A stretch of DNA of 64,000 nt from Actinophytocola sp963825445. Its GTDB lineage: Bacteria; Actinomycetota; Actinomycetes; Mycobacteriales; Pseudonocardiaceae. The position numbers and the translations under genes were made by a program. Under the pieces are notes generated by a model that was given only the letters and a program-made list of their open reading frames with translations, was not told the origin of the DNA and searched no databases. The DNA lies in the NCBI GenBank assembly GCA_963825445.1, contig CAWGTM010000020.1, forward strand, positions 558,001 to 622,000, in the 5' to 3' direction. The stretch's first letter is position 1. The number at the start of each line of letters is the position of its first letter. This document shows positions 16,352 to 24,263 of this stretch, in pieces.

Positions 16352-17234
16352 GACGAGCGACCTTAGTCACGGAGCTGACGTCGGGTTGTTCGGTCCGGAC
16401 TCGGTGACCTGGCAGCTGCACGCCGAACCGGCCATGTGGCTCGCCGGCATCCGCAGCCTGTACCTGCAGGCACTGCACCCGCGGGCGGTGGCCGGGATCA
16501 TCCAGAACTCGGACTTCCGCGCCGACCCGCTCGGGCGGCTGGTGCGCACGGCGAACTTCGTCGGCGCGTCGACGTACTGCACGCGCGCGGAGGTCGAACT
16601 GCACGCGGCGAGGGTGCGGCGGGTGCATCGCGAGTTACGCGGCGTCGATCCGGACACGGGCGCCACGTTCCGGATCGACGAGCCCGAGTTGTTGCTGTGG
16701 GTGCACTGCGCGGAGGTGTCGTCGTTCCTGAGCGTGGTGCGGCGCGCGGGCTTCCCGCTCACCGCCGCGCACGCCGACCGGTACCTCGACGAGCAGCGGA
16801 CGTCCGCCGCCCTCGCCGGTCTGGATCCGGACGAGGTGCCGGGTTCGGTCGACGCGATGTCACGCTATCTGCGGGAGATGCGCCCGGTGCTGCGGCGAAC
16901 CCCGGACGCGGACGCGATCTACGCGTTCCTGCACCGCCCGCCGATCCAGGGAAAACTGGCGCTGGGAGTGCGGGTGTACGAGCCGGTGGTCGGGCACCTG
17001 GCGTACTCGCTGCTGCCGGAGTGGGCGGTGCGTCTGTACGGCCGGCGCGCGTACCCGGCCCCCGTGAGCACGGTGACCATGCGCGCCCTGGCCGGCGGCC
17101 TACGCGCGGCACAACGAACGGTGCGCGCTCTGGTGCGCGAACCCCGACTCGGACCTCTGGTGCCACATCCGGTGTTGGCGGTGAACCGACTGGGAAAGTG
17201 GGCCAGACCGTCGGCGTCCCGCCTACCGAACTGA
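16350..17234 (+). CDS. DUF2236 / MpaB-Lcp-like oxygenase family protein
   Basis: A 294-residue protein of the DUF2236 family, which includes haem-containing latex-clearing protein and MpaB-type oxygenases. LLQALHPRAVAGIIQNSDF-type (here LYLQALHPRAVAGIIQN) and LLLWVHCAEVSSFL motifs supply the conserved histidines, and the C-terminal YSLLPEWAVRLYGR segment is typical. ATG 16350 shares two bases with the divergent isochorismatase ATG, so its promoter must lie inside that gene or the message is leaderless. Substrate unknown. Confidence 0.82.
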   Translation: MTSDLSHGADVGLFGPDSVTWQLHAEPAMWLAGIRSLYLQALHPRAVAGIIQNSDFRADPLGRLVRTANFVGASTYCTRAEVELHAARVRRVHRELRGVDPDTGATFRIDEPELLLWVHCAEVSSFLSVVRRAGFPLTAAHADRYLDEQRTSAALAGLDPDEVPGSVDAMSRYLREMRPVLRRTPDADAIYAFLHRPPIQGKLALGVRVYEPVVGHLAYSLLPEWAVRLYGRRAYPAPVSTVTMRALAGGLRAAQRTVRALVREPRLGPLVPHPVLAVNRLGKWARPSASRLPN

Positions 17235-17284
17235 CGGTCCGAACGGGCCTCAGAACAGGAACCCGCTGGCAAGGTAGCCGACCA

Positions 17285-17342
17285 CACCGACAAAAACGGT
17301 CCGGGGCCCCCTGGATTCAATCTTAGTGGTGAGCACCGACAA
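17285..17342 (-). repeat. 58-bp intergenic repeat, copy D
   Basis: Inverted relative to the 4.3 kb copy: CACCGACAA at 17285 and 17334, 49 bases apart, enclosing CGGTCCGGGGCCCCCTGG and ATTCAATCTTA. Similarity with copy A extends leftward to about 17250 (CCGCTGGCAAGGTAGCC). It sits between the convergent DUF2236 and methyltransferase genes. Confidence 0.8.
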
Positions 17343-17444
17343 TTTTGCGCGGCCGATCCGCCTGCCCGACAGGCGACAGCAGGCCGGCCGAACGCAGAGA
17401 CCCATTGGCAAGCGCAGCCGGAGTGCCTACCCAAGAAAGCGTGA

Positions 17445-18227
17445 CTAGGCCGGCTTGCGGCCCCATGCGGTGATCATCGGTGCGAACATGAGGTCCAGGT
17501 CTCCGCGCGCGAGGTTCTCCAGATGCGTTTCGATCTCCGCGGGCGTGGCCAGGTCCGCCGCCAGTAGCTCTTCCCGGACGTGCCGCATCGTGGCCGCCTC
17601 CAGGATTGCGCAGGCCGGTGCGGAGATCGGGAAGTAGGCCTCCGCCCGGACGTCCGTCAGCGCCGACTCGCGTAGCAGCCGGGGCAGCGTGCGCCCGTAG
17701 GCGAGATCCGCGCCGCGCTGGGTCATCAGCGTGCGGACCTGGGTGCGCAGTCGGTTCGCCAACGCCTCGGCGGGGCCGCGTTCGTCGGGGCAGGCGAGGG
17801 GCTGAAGCGCGGGGTCCGCGTCCTCGAGCACCAGCCATCCTCCCGGCCGCAGCGCATCGATCATGACTCGCAGAGCGGCCGCGCGGTCGGCGAGGTGGAC
17901 CAGCACCAGCCGGGCGTGAACCAGGTCGAACGTCTCCGCCGGCGGTGGGTCGTTGATGATGTCGTGCCGGCGTACCTCCAGCACGCCGTCGGGCTCGAGC
18001 CACGACGCGTCGATGTCGGTGGCCAGCACCCGGCCGCTGGTCCCCACGCGTTCGGCCAGGCCGCGGGGCACCGAGACGCCACCGGCGCCGACCTCCCAGC
18101 ACCGCCAGCCCTCGCCGAGCCCCACGCCGTCGAGGTGCTGGAACGTCCACGGGTCGAACAGCTCGGCGAGTGCCGTGAAGCGTTCACCCGCCTCCAGACG
18201 GCGGTTGTCGAGCAGGTAGCGGTTCAC
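17445..18227 (-). CDS. Class I SAM-dependent methyltransferase
   Basis: A 260-residue methyltransferase. Motif I is the WEVGAGGVSVPRGLAERV segment, VLATDIDASWLE is the acidic strand 2, and FDLVHARLVLVHL with ALRPGGWLVLEDADP are post-motifs typical of class I small-molecule enzymes. It starts with GTG at 18227 (reads MNRYLLDNRRLEAGERF). The C-terminal helices probably form the substrate cap. No neighbouring pathway indicates the acceptor. It is divergent from the YCII-sigma operon and convergent with DUF2236. Confidence 0.85.
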   Translation of the reverse strand: MNRYLLDNRRLEAGERFTALAELFDPWTFQHLDGVGLGEGWRCWEVGAGGVSVPRGLAERVGTSGRVLATDIDASWLEPDGVLEVRRHDIINDPPPAETFDLVHARLVLVHLADRAAALRVMIDALRPGGWLVLEDADPALQPLACPDERGPAEALANRLRTQVRTLMTQRGADLAYGRTLPRLLRESALTDVRAEAYFPISAPACAILEAATMRHVREELLAADLATPAEIETHLENLARGDLDLMFAPMITAWGRKPA

Positions 18228-18319
18228 TGCACCAGCATGGCGCCATCACGTCGCACCGGCACCCGGGGTTGACGAACATCACCGTCAGCGAGGAAGTCTG
18301 AAATTCTTCCGCCAGGCGG

Positions 18320-18346
18320 TGTCGAATGCCGCCGAGCCCGTTCGTA
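18320..18346 (+). promoter_or_regulatory. Candidate ECF42-type promoter
   Basis: TGTCGA (18320-18325), 17 bases, CGTA (18343-18346), 30 bases before the YCII start codon. As I recall, ECF42 sigma factors recognise a TGTCGA -35 element with a short CG-starting -10, and autoregulate the YCII (DGPF) gene beside them. The match is short, so confidence is moderate. Confidence 0.45.
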
Positions 18347-18376
18347 GCCAGGGTGAGAGACCAACAAGGAGCCGCC

Positions 18377-18727
18377 ATGAAGCAGTACCTGCTCGCCGTC
18401 CAGTACGACGAGACCCGGACGGAGACCGACGAGGAGATGCGGGCGCAGATGGCCCGGACGGACAAGGTCACCGACGAGATGAAGGCCGCCGGGGCATGGG
18501 TGTTCGTCGGCGGCCTGCTGCCCTCGCACGCCACCACGGTCGTCCGCCCCGGCAACGGCACCACCACCATGACCGACGGCCCCTTCGCCGAGACAAAAGA
18601 ACAGCTCGGCGGGTTCTGGGTGATCCAGTGCGACGACCTCGACCAGGCGCTGACCTGGGCCGACAAGTGCGTGCTGGCCTGCGGGCAACCGATCGAGGTC
18701 CGCCCGTTCGGCGGGCCGGAGGACTGA
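18377..18727 (+). CDS. YCII-related (DGPF-domain) protein, ECF42 partner
   Basis: A 116-residue YCII/DGPF protein. MKQYLLAVQYDE opens the ferredoxin-like fold, TMTDGPFAETKEQLGGFWVI carries the DGPF signature, and IEVRPFGGPED closes it. A GGAG site precedes ATG 18377. It lies 6 bases upstream of an ECF sigma gene; DGPF proteins are the conserved partners of ECF42 sigma factors, which lack an anti-sigma factor. Its biochemical role is unknown; the family is thought to bind small molecules or catalyse small reactions. Confidence 0.9.
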   Translation: MKQYLLAVQYDETRTETDEEMRAQMARTDKVTDEMKAAGAWVFVGGLLPSHATTVVRPGNGTTTMTDGPFAETKEQLGGFWVIQCDDLDQALTWADKCVLACGQPIEVRPFGGPED

Positions 18728-18733
18728 GCACGG

Positions 18734-19918
18734 ATGGATCTGGCCACCGTCTACCGGGACGAATACGGCCGGTGCGTCGCCACACTCACCCGCATGCTCG
18801 GTGACATCGGGCTCGCGGAGGAGGCCGTCCAGGACGCGTTCGCGGTGGCCGTCCAGAAGTGGGCCGACGCGCTGCCACCCAACCCGGGCGCCTGGATCGT
18901 GACCACCGCCCGCAACCGGGCGATCGACCGCCTGCGCCGGGAATCCACCCGCGAGTCCCGCCACGCGCAGGCGCTGCTGCTGCAACAACCCGACGAACCC
19001 CAGGAGGTGGGCCCCGTGCGCGACGACCAGCTACGCCTGATGTTCACCTGCTGCCACCCGTCGCTGTCGCCCCTCGCGCAGACCGCGCTCACGCTGCGGC
19101 TGCTCGGTGGGCTGGAGGTGCCGGAGATCGCGCGGGCCTACCTGGTGCCCGAGTCGACCGTGTCCCAGCGGATCGTCCGGGCGAAGAAGAAGATCCGCGA
19201 CGCGGGCATCCCCTACCGGGTGCCGGGCTCCGCCGAACTGCCCGACCGGCTGTCCTCGGTGCTCACCGTGCTGTACCTGGTCTTCAACGAGGGCTACACG
19301 TCGACGTCGGGGGAGCTGCTGCGCACCGACCTGTGCCTGGAGGCCGTCCGCCTGACGCGGGCGCTCGCCGACCTGATGCCCGACGAGCCCGAGGTGATCG
19401 GGCTCCTGGCGCTGCTCCTGCTCACCGAGGCCCGACGCCCGGCGCGGGTGGGGCCCTCCGGTGAACTGGTGGTGCTCGCCGACCAGGACCGGTCGCTGTG
19501 GAACCGGGAGCTGATCGCCGAGGGCCACGAGCTGGTGCGCCGGTGCCTGCGTCGCGGTCAGCCGGGGCCCTACCAGGTGCAGGCCGCGATCAACGCCGTC
19601 CACACCGACGGGCCGGCCACCGACTGGCAGCAGGTGCTGGCGCTCTACGACCAGCTGCTCACCCACACCCCGACACCGATCGTGGCGCTCAACCGCGCGG
19701 TCGCCGTCGCCGAGGTGCACGGACCGGCGCTGGCGCTGGCCACCATCGAGGACCTGGACCTGCCGGGCTACCACCTGCTGCCCGCCACCCGCGCGGACCT
19801 GCTCACCCGCCTCGGGCGCATCCCGGAGGCCGTCGCCGCCTACGACGAGGCGATCGGTCTCGCCACCAACGACACCGAACGACAGTTCCTGGAGAAGCGG
19901 AAGGAAACACGATCATGA
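18734..19918 (+). CDS. ECF42-type RNA polymerase sigma factor with C-terminal TPR-like extension
   Basis: A 394-residue sigma factor, twice the usual ECF length. Sigma region 2 is residues 5-75 (AEEAVQDAFAVAVQKW, NPGAWIVTTARNRAIDRLRR), region 4 about 110-165 (LTLRLLGGLEVPEIARAYL, STVSQRIVRAKKKI). A roughly 220-residue C-terminal domain with repeated helical pairs follows; it is essential for activity in studied ECF42 members. The stop overlaps the next gene by ATGA. With the YCII and reductase genes it forms a typical self-regulated ECF42 operon; the inducing signal is unknown. Confidence 0.92.
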   Translation: MDLATVYRDEYGRCVATLTRMLGDIGLAEEAVQDAFAVAVQKWADALPPNPGAWIVTTARNRAIDRLRRESTRESRHAQALLLQQPDEPQEVGPVRDDQLRLMFTCCHPSLSPLAQTALTLRLLGGLEVPEIARAYLVPESTVSQRIVRAKKKIRDAGIPYRVPGSAELPDRLSSVLTVLYLVFNEGYTSTSGELLRTDLCLEAVRLTRALADLMPDEPEVIGLLALLLLTEARRPARVGPSGELVVLADQDRSLWNRELIAEGHELVRRCLRRGQPGPYQVQAAINAVHTDGPATDWQQVLALYDQLLTHTPTPIVALNRAVAVAEVHGPALALATIEDLDLPGYHLLPATRADLLTRLGRIPEAVAAYDEAIGLATNDTERQFLEKRKETRS

Positions 19919-20556
19919 AGCTCACCACCATCACCTGGACCACCGTCGACGGCGTGATGCAGGGACTCGGCGCGCCCGACGAGGACCGCAGCGGCGGCTT
20001 CGAACGCGGCGGCTGGGCCCTGCCGCTATTCGACGAGGACACCGAGGCCACCACGCACCTGAACGAGATCTTCGGGCGCGCCGACGCGTTCCTGTTCGGC
20101 CGGCGGACCTACGAGATCTTCGCCAACTCCTGGGGCGTGATGCCGGAGCCGGAGTCCGACGCCATCGGCGGGCCCCTGAACACGCGACCCAAGTACGTGG
20201 CGTCGACCACGCTCACCGACCCGACGTGGGCGAACACCACCGTCCTGAACGGTGACCTCGCGGCCGGGATCCAGAAGCTGAAGGCCGACCAGGACGGCGA
20301 ACTGCAGGTGCACGGCAGCGGCGCCCTGATCCGCTGGCTGCTCGACCACCAGCTGGTGGACGAGCTGACCCTGTTCGTGACGCCCGTGATCGTGGGCCAG
20401 GGCACGCGCCTGTTCCCCGACGCCGGTCCGGACGTGGCGCTCGACCTGCTGGCGTCGCGGACCACCGCGAAGGGGATCACCCTCCAGACCTACCGACCGG
20501 GTGACCGCCCGCGATACGCGACACAGCAGGCGGCCAACCAGAAGCACAGCGTGTAG
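19915..20556 (+). CDS. Dihydrofolate-reductase-family protein (RibD C-terminal domain)
   Basis: A 213-residue protein with the RibD/DHFR-like fold. ITWTTVDGVMQGLGAP is the N-terminal substrate strand, FLFGRRTYEIFANSWG the conserved helix, ELQVHGSGALIRWLLDH the NADPH-binding loop and VTPVIVGQGTRLFP the C-terminal strand. The 4-base overlap with the sigma gene makes it the likely main target of the sigma factor's own operon. Such reductases commonly accompany ECF42 genes; the substrate is not known. Confidence 0.85.
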   Translation: MKLTTITWTTVDGVMQGLGAPDEDRSGGFERGGWALPLFDEDTEATTHLNEIFGRADAFLFGRRTYEIFANSWGVMPEPESDAIGGPLNTRPKYVASTTLTDPTWANTTVLNGDLAAGIQKLKADQDGELQVHGSGALIRWLLDHQLVDELTLFVTPVIVGQGTRLFPDAGPDVALDLLASRTTAKGITLQTYRPGDRPRYATQQAANQKHSV

Positions 20557-20631
20557 CAACAATGGCATTCACATTGTCACAGCGCCAAATTCACTGACAG
20601 TTATCGGGTCAGCGCAGCTTATATCACGCGA

Positions 20632-20689
20632 CACCGACAAAAACGGTCCGGGGCCCCCTGGATTCAATCCTACTAGGCGACACCGACAA
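20632..20689 (-). repeat. 58-bp intergenic repeat, copy E
   Basis: CACCGACAA at 20632 and 20681, again 49 bases apart, with CGGTCCGGGGCCCCCTGG and ATTCAATCC between. It lies between the convergent reductase and lsr2 genes. The 75 bases to its left (20557-20631) are comparatively A/T-rich and hold no other recognisable feature. Confidence 0.8.
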
Positions 20690-20701
20690 TTTTCGTCGGA
20701 G

Positions 20702-21040
20702 TCAGTTCGAGTGCGCTTCCTGGAAGCGGATCACCAGTGCCTGCGGGACGCGGCCCCGCTCGGCCACCGTTTCCCCCTGGTTGCGGGCCCACTCACGGAC
20801 CGCCTGGGTGTCGGGCTTCCCGTTCGTGGCCACCACCGCCGGAGCAGCGCCGCGCTGCTTGCGGCCACCCGTGCGCCGTGCGTGTCCCACATATTGGGCC
20901 AGCGTGTCGCGCAGGCGAGTGGCGTTGTCCGAAGACAGGTCGATGACGAAATCGACGCCGTCCAAAGCGAAGGTGACCGTTTCGTCGGCCTTGCCGCCGT
21001 CGAGGTCGTCGACCAGTTCGAGAATGGTCTTCTGCGCCAC
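20702..21040 (-). CDS. lsr2: Lsr2 nucleoid-associated silencer
   Basis: A 112-residue Lsr2 homologue, the actinobacterial H-NS-like protein that bridges DNA and silences AT-rich genes. The N-terminal dimerisation domain begins VAQKTILELVDDLDGGKADE; the C-terminal DNA-binding domain carries REWARNQGETVAERGRVPQA, whose RGR is the AT-hook-like minor-groove clamp. GTG 21040 with GGAGGA upstream is preferred over an ATG 18 bases earlier because family members start MAQK. Linker residues 60-80 are basic and Ala-rich. It ends next to a 58-bp repeat. Confidence 0.95.
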   Translation of the reverse strand: MAQKTILELVDDLDGGKADETVTFALDGVDFVIDLSSDNATRLRDTLAQYVGHARRTGGRKQRGAAPAVVATNGKPDTQAVREWARNQGETVAERGRVPQALVIRFQEAHSN

Positions 21041-21129
21041 AGGATCCTCCGCATTCATTGGGCCGAGACGGTGCAAAGGATAACGGCCGCGACGGCGGGA
21101 ACCGCCGAGGGTGCGCCACACTGCGTGTC

Positions 21130-21468
21130 ATGAGAGACGTGCTGGCGGTGTCGGCCGGTGGCGCCCTCGGCGCGCTCGCCCGCTACGGCCTCCAACTCGC
21201 CTGGCCGGTGCCCGCCGGCGGCTTCCCGTGGAGCACCCTCGTGATCAACGCCTCGGGTTGCCTACTGATCGGCGTGCTCATGGCGAGGGTCGCCGGCCCG
21301 CAGCCCTTCCTCGGCGCCGGTGTGCTCGGCGGGTTCACCACCTTCTCCGCCTACGCCGCCGAGATCCGCGGCGTGCCGTGGACCGTCGGAGTGCCGTATC
21401 TCCTGGCCACGCTCCTCATCGCGCTGCCGGCCGTGTTCCTCGGCGCCCGCCTCGGCCGACGCGCATGA
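21130..21468 (+). CDS. crcB: Fluoride exporter CrcB/FluC, subunit 1
   Basis: A 112-residue, four-helix membrane protein. GGALGALARYGLQ, TLVINASGCLLIGVL and GVLGGFTTFSAYAAE are the FluC motifs: the Asn and Gly/Thr/Phe residues line the dual fluoride pores. The ATG at 21130 lies 90 bases from divergent lsr2. It overlaps crcB2 by ATGA; actinobacteria often use two different subunits to make a heterodimer. No convincing fluoride riboswitch was found upstream. Confidence 0.93.
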   Translation: MRDVLAVSAGGALGALARYGLQLAWPVPAGGFPWSTLVINASGCLLIGVLMARVAGPQPFLGAGVLGGFTTFSAYAAEIRGVPWTVGVPYLLATLLIALPAVFLGARLGRRA

Positions 21469-21812
21469 CCCCGCTCCTGGTCGTCCTCGGCGCCGCGGTC
21501 GGCGCACCCCTGCGCTACCTCGCCGACCGCCACCTCAACGCGCGCTTCCCCTGGGGCACGGTCGCGGTCAACGTCGCAGGCTCGGCCATCCTCGGCGGGC
21601 TGGTGGCCGCCGCGCCGTCCGCCGCGATCACGGCCCTGGTGGGCACCGGGTTCTGCGGCGCGCTCACCACGTTCAGCACGTTCGGACACCAGGTGTTCCG
21701 CCTGGTGGAGCAACGCGCGTTCCGCCTGGCGGCCGCCAACGTCGTCGGCTCGGTCACCGCGGGTGTCGCCGCGGCCATACTGGGTTACGCGGGGGTCGCC
21801 GCGCTCACCTGA
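21465..21812 (+). CDS. crcB: Fluoride exporter CrcB/FluC, subunit 2
   Basis: A 115-residue, four-helix FluC subunit. GAAVGAPLRYLADRHLN, TVAVNVAGSAILGGLV and GFCGALTTFSTFGHQVFRL match the pore-lining motifs. ATG 21465 overlaps the first crcB gene, ensuring equal synthesis of the two halves of the antiparallel dimer. It is followed after 9 bases by a PLP enzyme gene that may be cotranscribed. Function as a fluoride channel follows from the family. Confidence 0.93.
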   Translation: MTPLLVVLGAAVGAPLRYLADRHLNARFPWGTVAVNVAGSAILGGLVAAAPSAAITALVGTGFCGALTTFSTFGHQVFRLVEQRAFRLAAANVVGSVTAGVAAAILGYAGVAALT

Positions 21813-21821
21813 GGAGAGTCC

Positions 21822-22793
21822 ATGGGCCTGTCGTCCTACCCTCGGCTGCCGCTCGGGGTGTGGCCGACACCCCTCGAGGACTGCGCGCGGCTCGGCGGGG
21901 CGCTCGGCGCGCGGGTGCTGGTCAAACGCGACGACGTCAACGGTCTCGGGCTCGGCGGCAACAAGCTCCGAAAACTCGAGTTCCTGCTGGCCAGGGCCGT
22001 GGCCGACGGCGCGGAGACGATCATCACGTTCGGTGACGTGCAGACCAACCACGGCCGCCAGACCGCCGCCGCCTGCGCCCGCCTCGGGTTGCGCTGCGAG
22101 CTGGTCCTCAAGCGCGCGGTGCCCCGGTCGGACGAGGCCTACGAGCGGTCGGGCAACCGGGCGCTCGACGAGCTGTACGGCGCCCGCGTCCACGTCTGCG
22201 ACGACGACGCCGAGGTCTCCGCCACCCACCAACGCCTGCTGGGCGACCACGAGCGGGTGGTGACCCTGCCGCTCGGCGGCTCCGACGGGCTGGGCGTCCT
22301 CGGCTACGTGGCCGCCGCGGACGAACTCCTCGGCCAGCTCGGCGACCTGGACCCGGACCGCATCGTCGTCGCCGCCGGCACCGGCGGCACGGCCGCGGGC
22401 CTCGCGCTCGGCCTCGCCCTGGCCGGGCGCCCCATCACGGTCGAGGCGGCGTGCGTGTCCCACCAGCCGACCGAGACCCGCGCGGACATCGAACGGCTGG
22501 CCGCGTCGGCCGCCGAACTGCTGAGCGTGCCACTGCCGTCGATGGACCACGTGGTGGTGTCCGACCGGACGCTGGGTCCCGGCTACGGCGTGCCGACCGA
22601 GGTCACGTGGGCGGCCATCCGTCTGTTCGCGCGCACGGAGGGCATCACGCTCGACCCGGTGTACACGGGCAAGGCGGCGGCCGCTCTGGTGACGAGCGTG
22701 GCGGCGGGGGAGCAGGTGGTGTTCCTGCACACGGGCGGCGCGCCGAGTCTGTTCGGGTACGCGCCGGAGTTGATCGAGCAGGCCGGTCGCTAG
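21822..22793 (+). CDS. PLP-dependent D-cysteine desulfhydrase / ACC deaminase family enzyme
   Basis: A 323-residue tryptophan-synthase-beta-fold PLP enzyme. GLGLGGNKLRKLEFLL contains the Schiff-base lysine, TFGDVQTNHGRQTAAACARL the substrate loop, and VVAAGTGGTAAGLALGL the phosphate-binding glycines. This is the signature of D-cysteine desulfhydrases and 1-aminocyclopropane-1-carboxylate deaminases; the former is more common in bacteria. RBS GAGGAGAG precedes ATG 21822. Its TAG stop shares the palindrome CTAG with the stop of the convergent next gene. Confidence 0.85.
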   Translation: MGLSSYPRLPLGVWPTPLEDCARLGGALGARVLVKRDDVNGLGLGGNKLRKLEFLLARAVADGAETIITFGDVQTNHGRQTAAACARLGLRCELVLKRAVPRSDEAYERSGNRALDELYGARVHVCDDDAEVSATHQRLLGDHERVVTLPLGGSDGLGVLGYVAAADELLGQLGDLDPDRIVVAAGTGGTAAGLALGLALAGRPITVEAACVSHQPTETRADIERLAASAAELLSVPLPSMDHVVVSDRTLGPGYGVPTEVTWAAIRLFARTEGITLDPVYTGKAAAALVTSVAAGEQVVFLHTGGAPSLFGYAPELIEQAGR

Positions 22794-24088
22794 CGCGGCG
22801 CGGGGATCTTCAAAGCGCTGTCGGCCAGTTCGGTGAGTTGCTCGTCGTTCGGGTTGGAGGACTCGCCCACCCACACGGCCTGCACGAGCTTCAGGCTGTT
22901 GCCCTCACGCCCGCTGGCGTAGGCGGCCGACTCGAAGAACGCCTTCACCCCGCCCGGCCACTCGACGCCCTCGGCCGACACGTCGGAGATGGCGCCGCTG
23001 CCCGGCTCGTCGGCCACCGTGTGCAGTTCGCCGGCCAGGGCGCTCTCCGGGAACCGCAGCACGGCCACGAGGATGGCCGCCGTCCTGCCGTCCGACTCGG
23101 ACTCGTAGCGCATGCGGACCAGCTCGTCGCAGCGGTTGGCCTCCAGCCACACCTGCACGTCGCCGTACGCGTGTGCCGCGCAGTCCGCGTCGGACACCGT
23201 GCCTCGAGGGGTGAACGACATCCCGCCGACCTCGATGTCGTTCGACTCGGTCTGCGTCGCGCTGACCCCGCGCGGATCCGATCCGTCGCCGTCGCCGGCG
23301 GAGGCCACCGCGTACACGATGCCCGTGAGCAGCAGCATGGCCACGAGCACGGCCGCGCCGGCCGGCAGCCAGCGCACCGGCTTGCGGGCCGGGGACGCGG
23401 TTGTACGGGTCGGCGTCGGCCGCGACGGGGCCGACACCCGGGGGATCAACGTGGTGCTCTCGGCCGCCAGGTTCGCCACGGCGGTGTTCGCGAACCCCTC
23501 CTCGGCCAGGTCGATGGCCGCGACCTCGGCGTTGCCCGGCTGGAGCGCCTCGAGGATCGCGCGTGCCTGGGTGACCGTGCAGGGCCGCTGGTGCACGGCC
23601 AGCTCCCGCGTCGCGGTGATCAGGTTCATGGGTTCCGGGTGCAGGATCCGCACACCGCGCAGCAGATCGGACGTGGGCTGGTGCACCTTCGAGACGTACG
23701 GGCCCACCGCCACCACCGTGCCCACGGGCAGCGGCTCCACCTTCGCCGACTCCAGGAGCCGGGTGATCACCCCGACCGTCCGCATGGCGTCACTGGCCGG
23801 GTTGACCACGCCGTCGGGCCGCACGAGCGGCCAGCCGTCGGTCTTCCACTGGCCGGCGAGCGGCGCGTCCAGGCGCACCGCGGGATCGGGCAGATCCACC
23901 CCGAGGACCACGAGCACCCCGCGGGGCAACACGACCACCGCGTCGACCGCCCCGTCACAGCCCTCCGGCCGGCAGCCGATCAGCGCCACGCCCCCGACGA
24001 CGGTGCTCCCCCGACCCCACGACGCGAGCGCGGCGCGCACGTCAGCACCTACTTTGGAGGTCTCCTCGCCCAACCGGACAAGCCGCAC
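22790..24088 (-). CDS. Unrecognised membrane-anchored protein with large N- and C-terminal domains
   Basis: A 432-residue protein I do not recognise. GTG at 24088 follows GGAGG. The N-terminal about 230 residues are soluble (GAVDAVVVLPRGVLVVLGVD, GTVVAVGPYVSKVHQPTSD) and loosely recall NERD-type or other regulatory domains. A linker rich in Ser, Thr and Pro leads to one transmembrane helix (WLPAGAAVLVAMLLLTGIVY, about residue 260). An extracytoplasmic about 150-residue domain follows, with DCAAHAYGDVQVWLEANRC and other cysteine-bounded motifs seen in actinobacterial envelope proteins. It is divergent from DUF3145 and shares a CTAG stop with its convergent neighbour. Function unknown. Confidence 0.75.
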   Translation of the reverse strand: MRLVRLGEETSKVGADVRAALASWGRGSTVVGGVALIGCRPEGCDGAVDAVVVLPRGVLVVLGVDLPDPAVRLDAPLAGQWKTDGWPLVRPDGVVNPASDAMRTVGVITRLLESAKVEPLPVGTVVAVGPYVSKVHQPTSDLLRGVRILHPEPMNLITATRELAVHQRPCTVTQARAILEALQPGNAEVAAIDLAEEGFANTAVANLAAESTTLIPRVSAPSRPTPTRTTASPARKPVRWLPAGAAVLVAMLLLTGIVYAVASAGDGDGSDPRGVSATQTESNDIEVGGMSFTPRGTVSDADCAAHAYGDVQVWLEANRCDELVRMRYESESDGRTAAILVAVLRFPESALAGELHTVADEPGSGAISDVSAEGVEWPGGVKAFFESAAYASGREGNSLKLVQAVWVGESSNPNDEQLTELADSALKIPAPR

Positions 24089-24153
24089 CCCGCACCTCCG
24101 AAAAACCCCGTGCCGAGCGACGCCCGACCCCCCACGGTAACTAGTGTGGCGTA

Positions 24154-24172
24154 GTGCCCGTACACAGGGCAC
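24154..24172. promoter_or_regulatory. Inverted repeat GTGCCC-N7-GGGCAC in a divergent gap
   Basis: GTGCCC (24154-24159) and GGGCAC (24167-24172) form a perfect dyad in the 175-base region between the membrane-anchored protein and DUF3145 genes. Could be an operator for either promoter; no cognate regulator is adjacent, so the role is open. Nothing else was recognised in this gap apart from a GGAGG ribosome site before DUF3145. Confidence 0.35.
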
Positions 24173-24263
24173 AATGACGCCAATAACAAGGCGTGAGCAC
24201 ACAGCTGACCGGTGACGAGAACGTAGGGGAAGACGGTTCCTCGTCGAGCAGCGGAGGTCAGCA

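Noticed and set aside
21041..21129. Fluoride riboswitch ahead of crcB
   Set aside because: The gap lacks the conserved riboswitch core and half of it holds the lsr2 ribosome site on the other strand.
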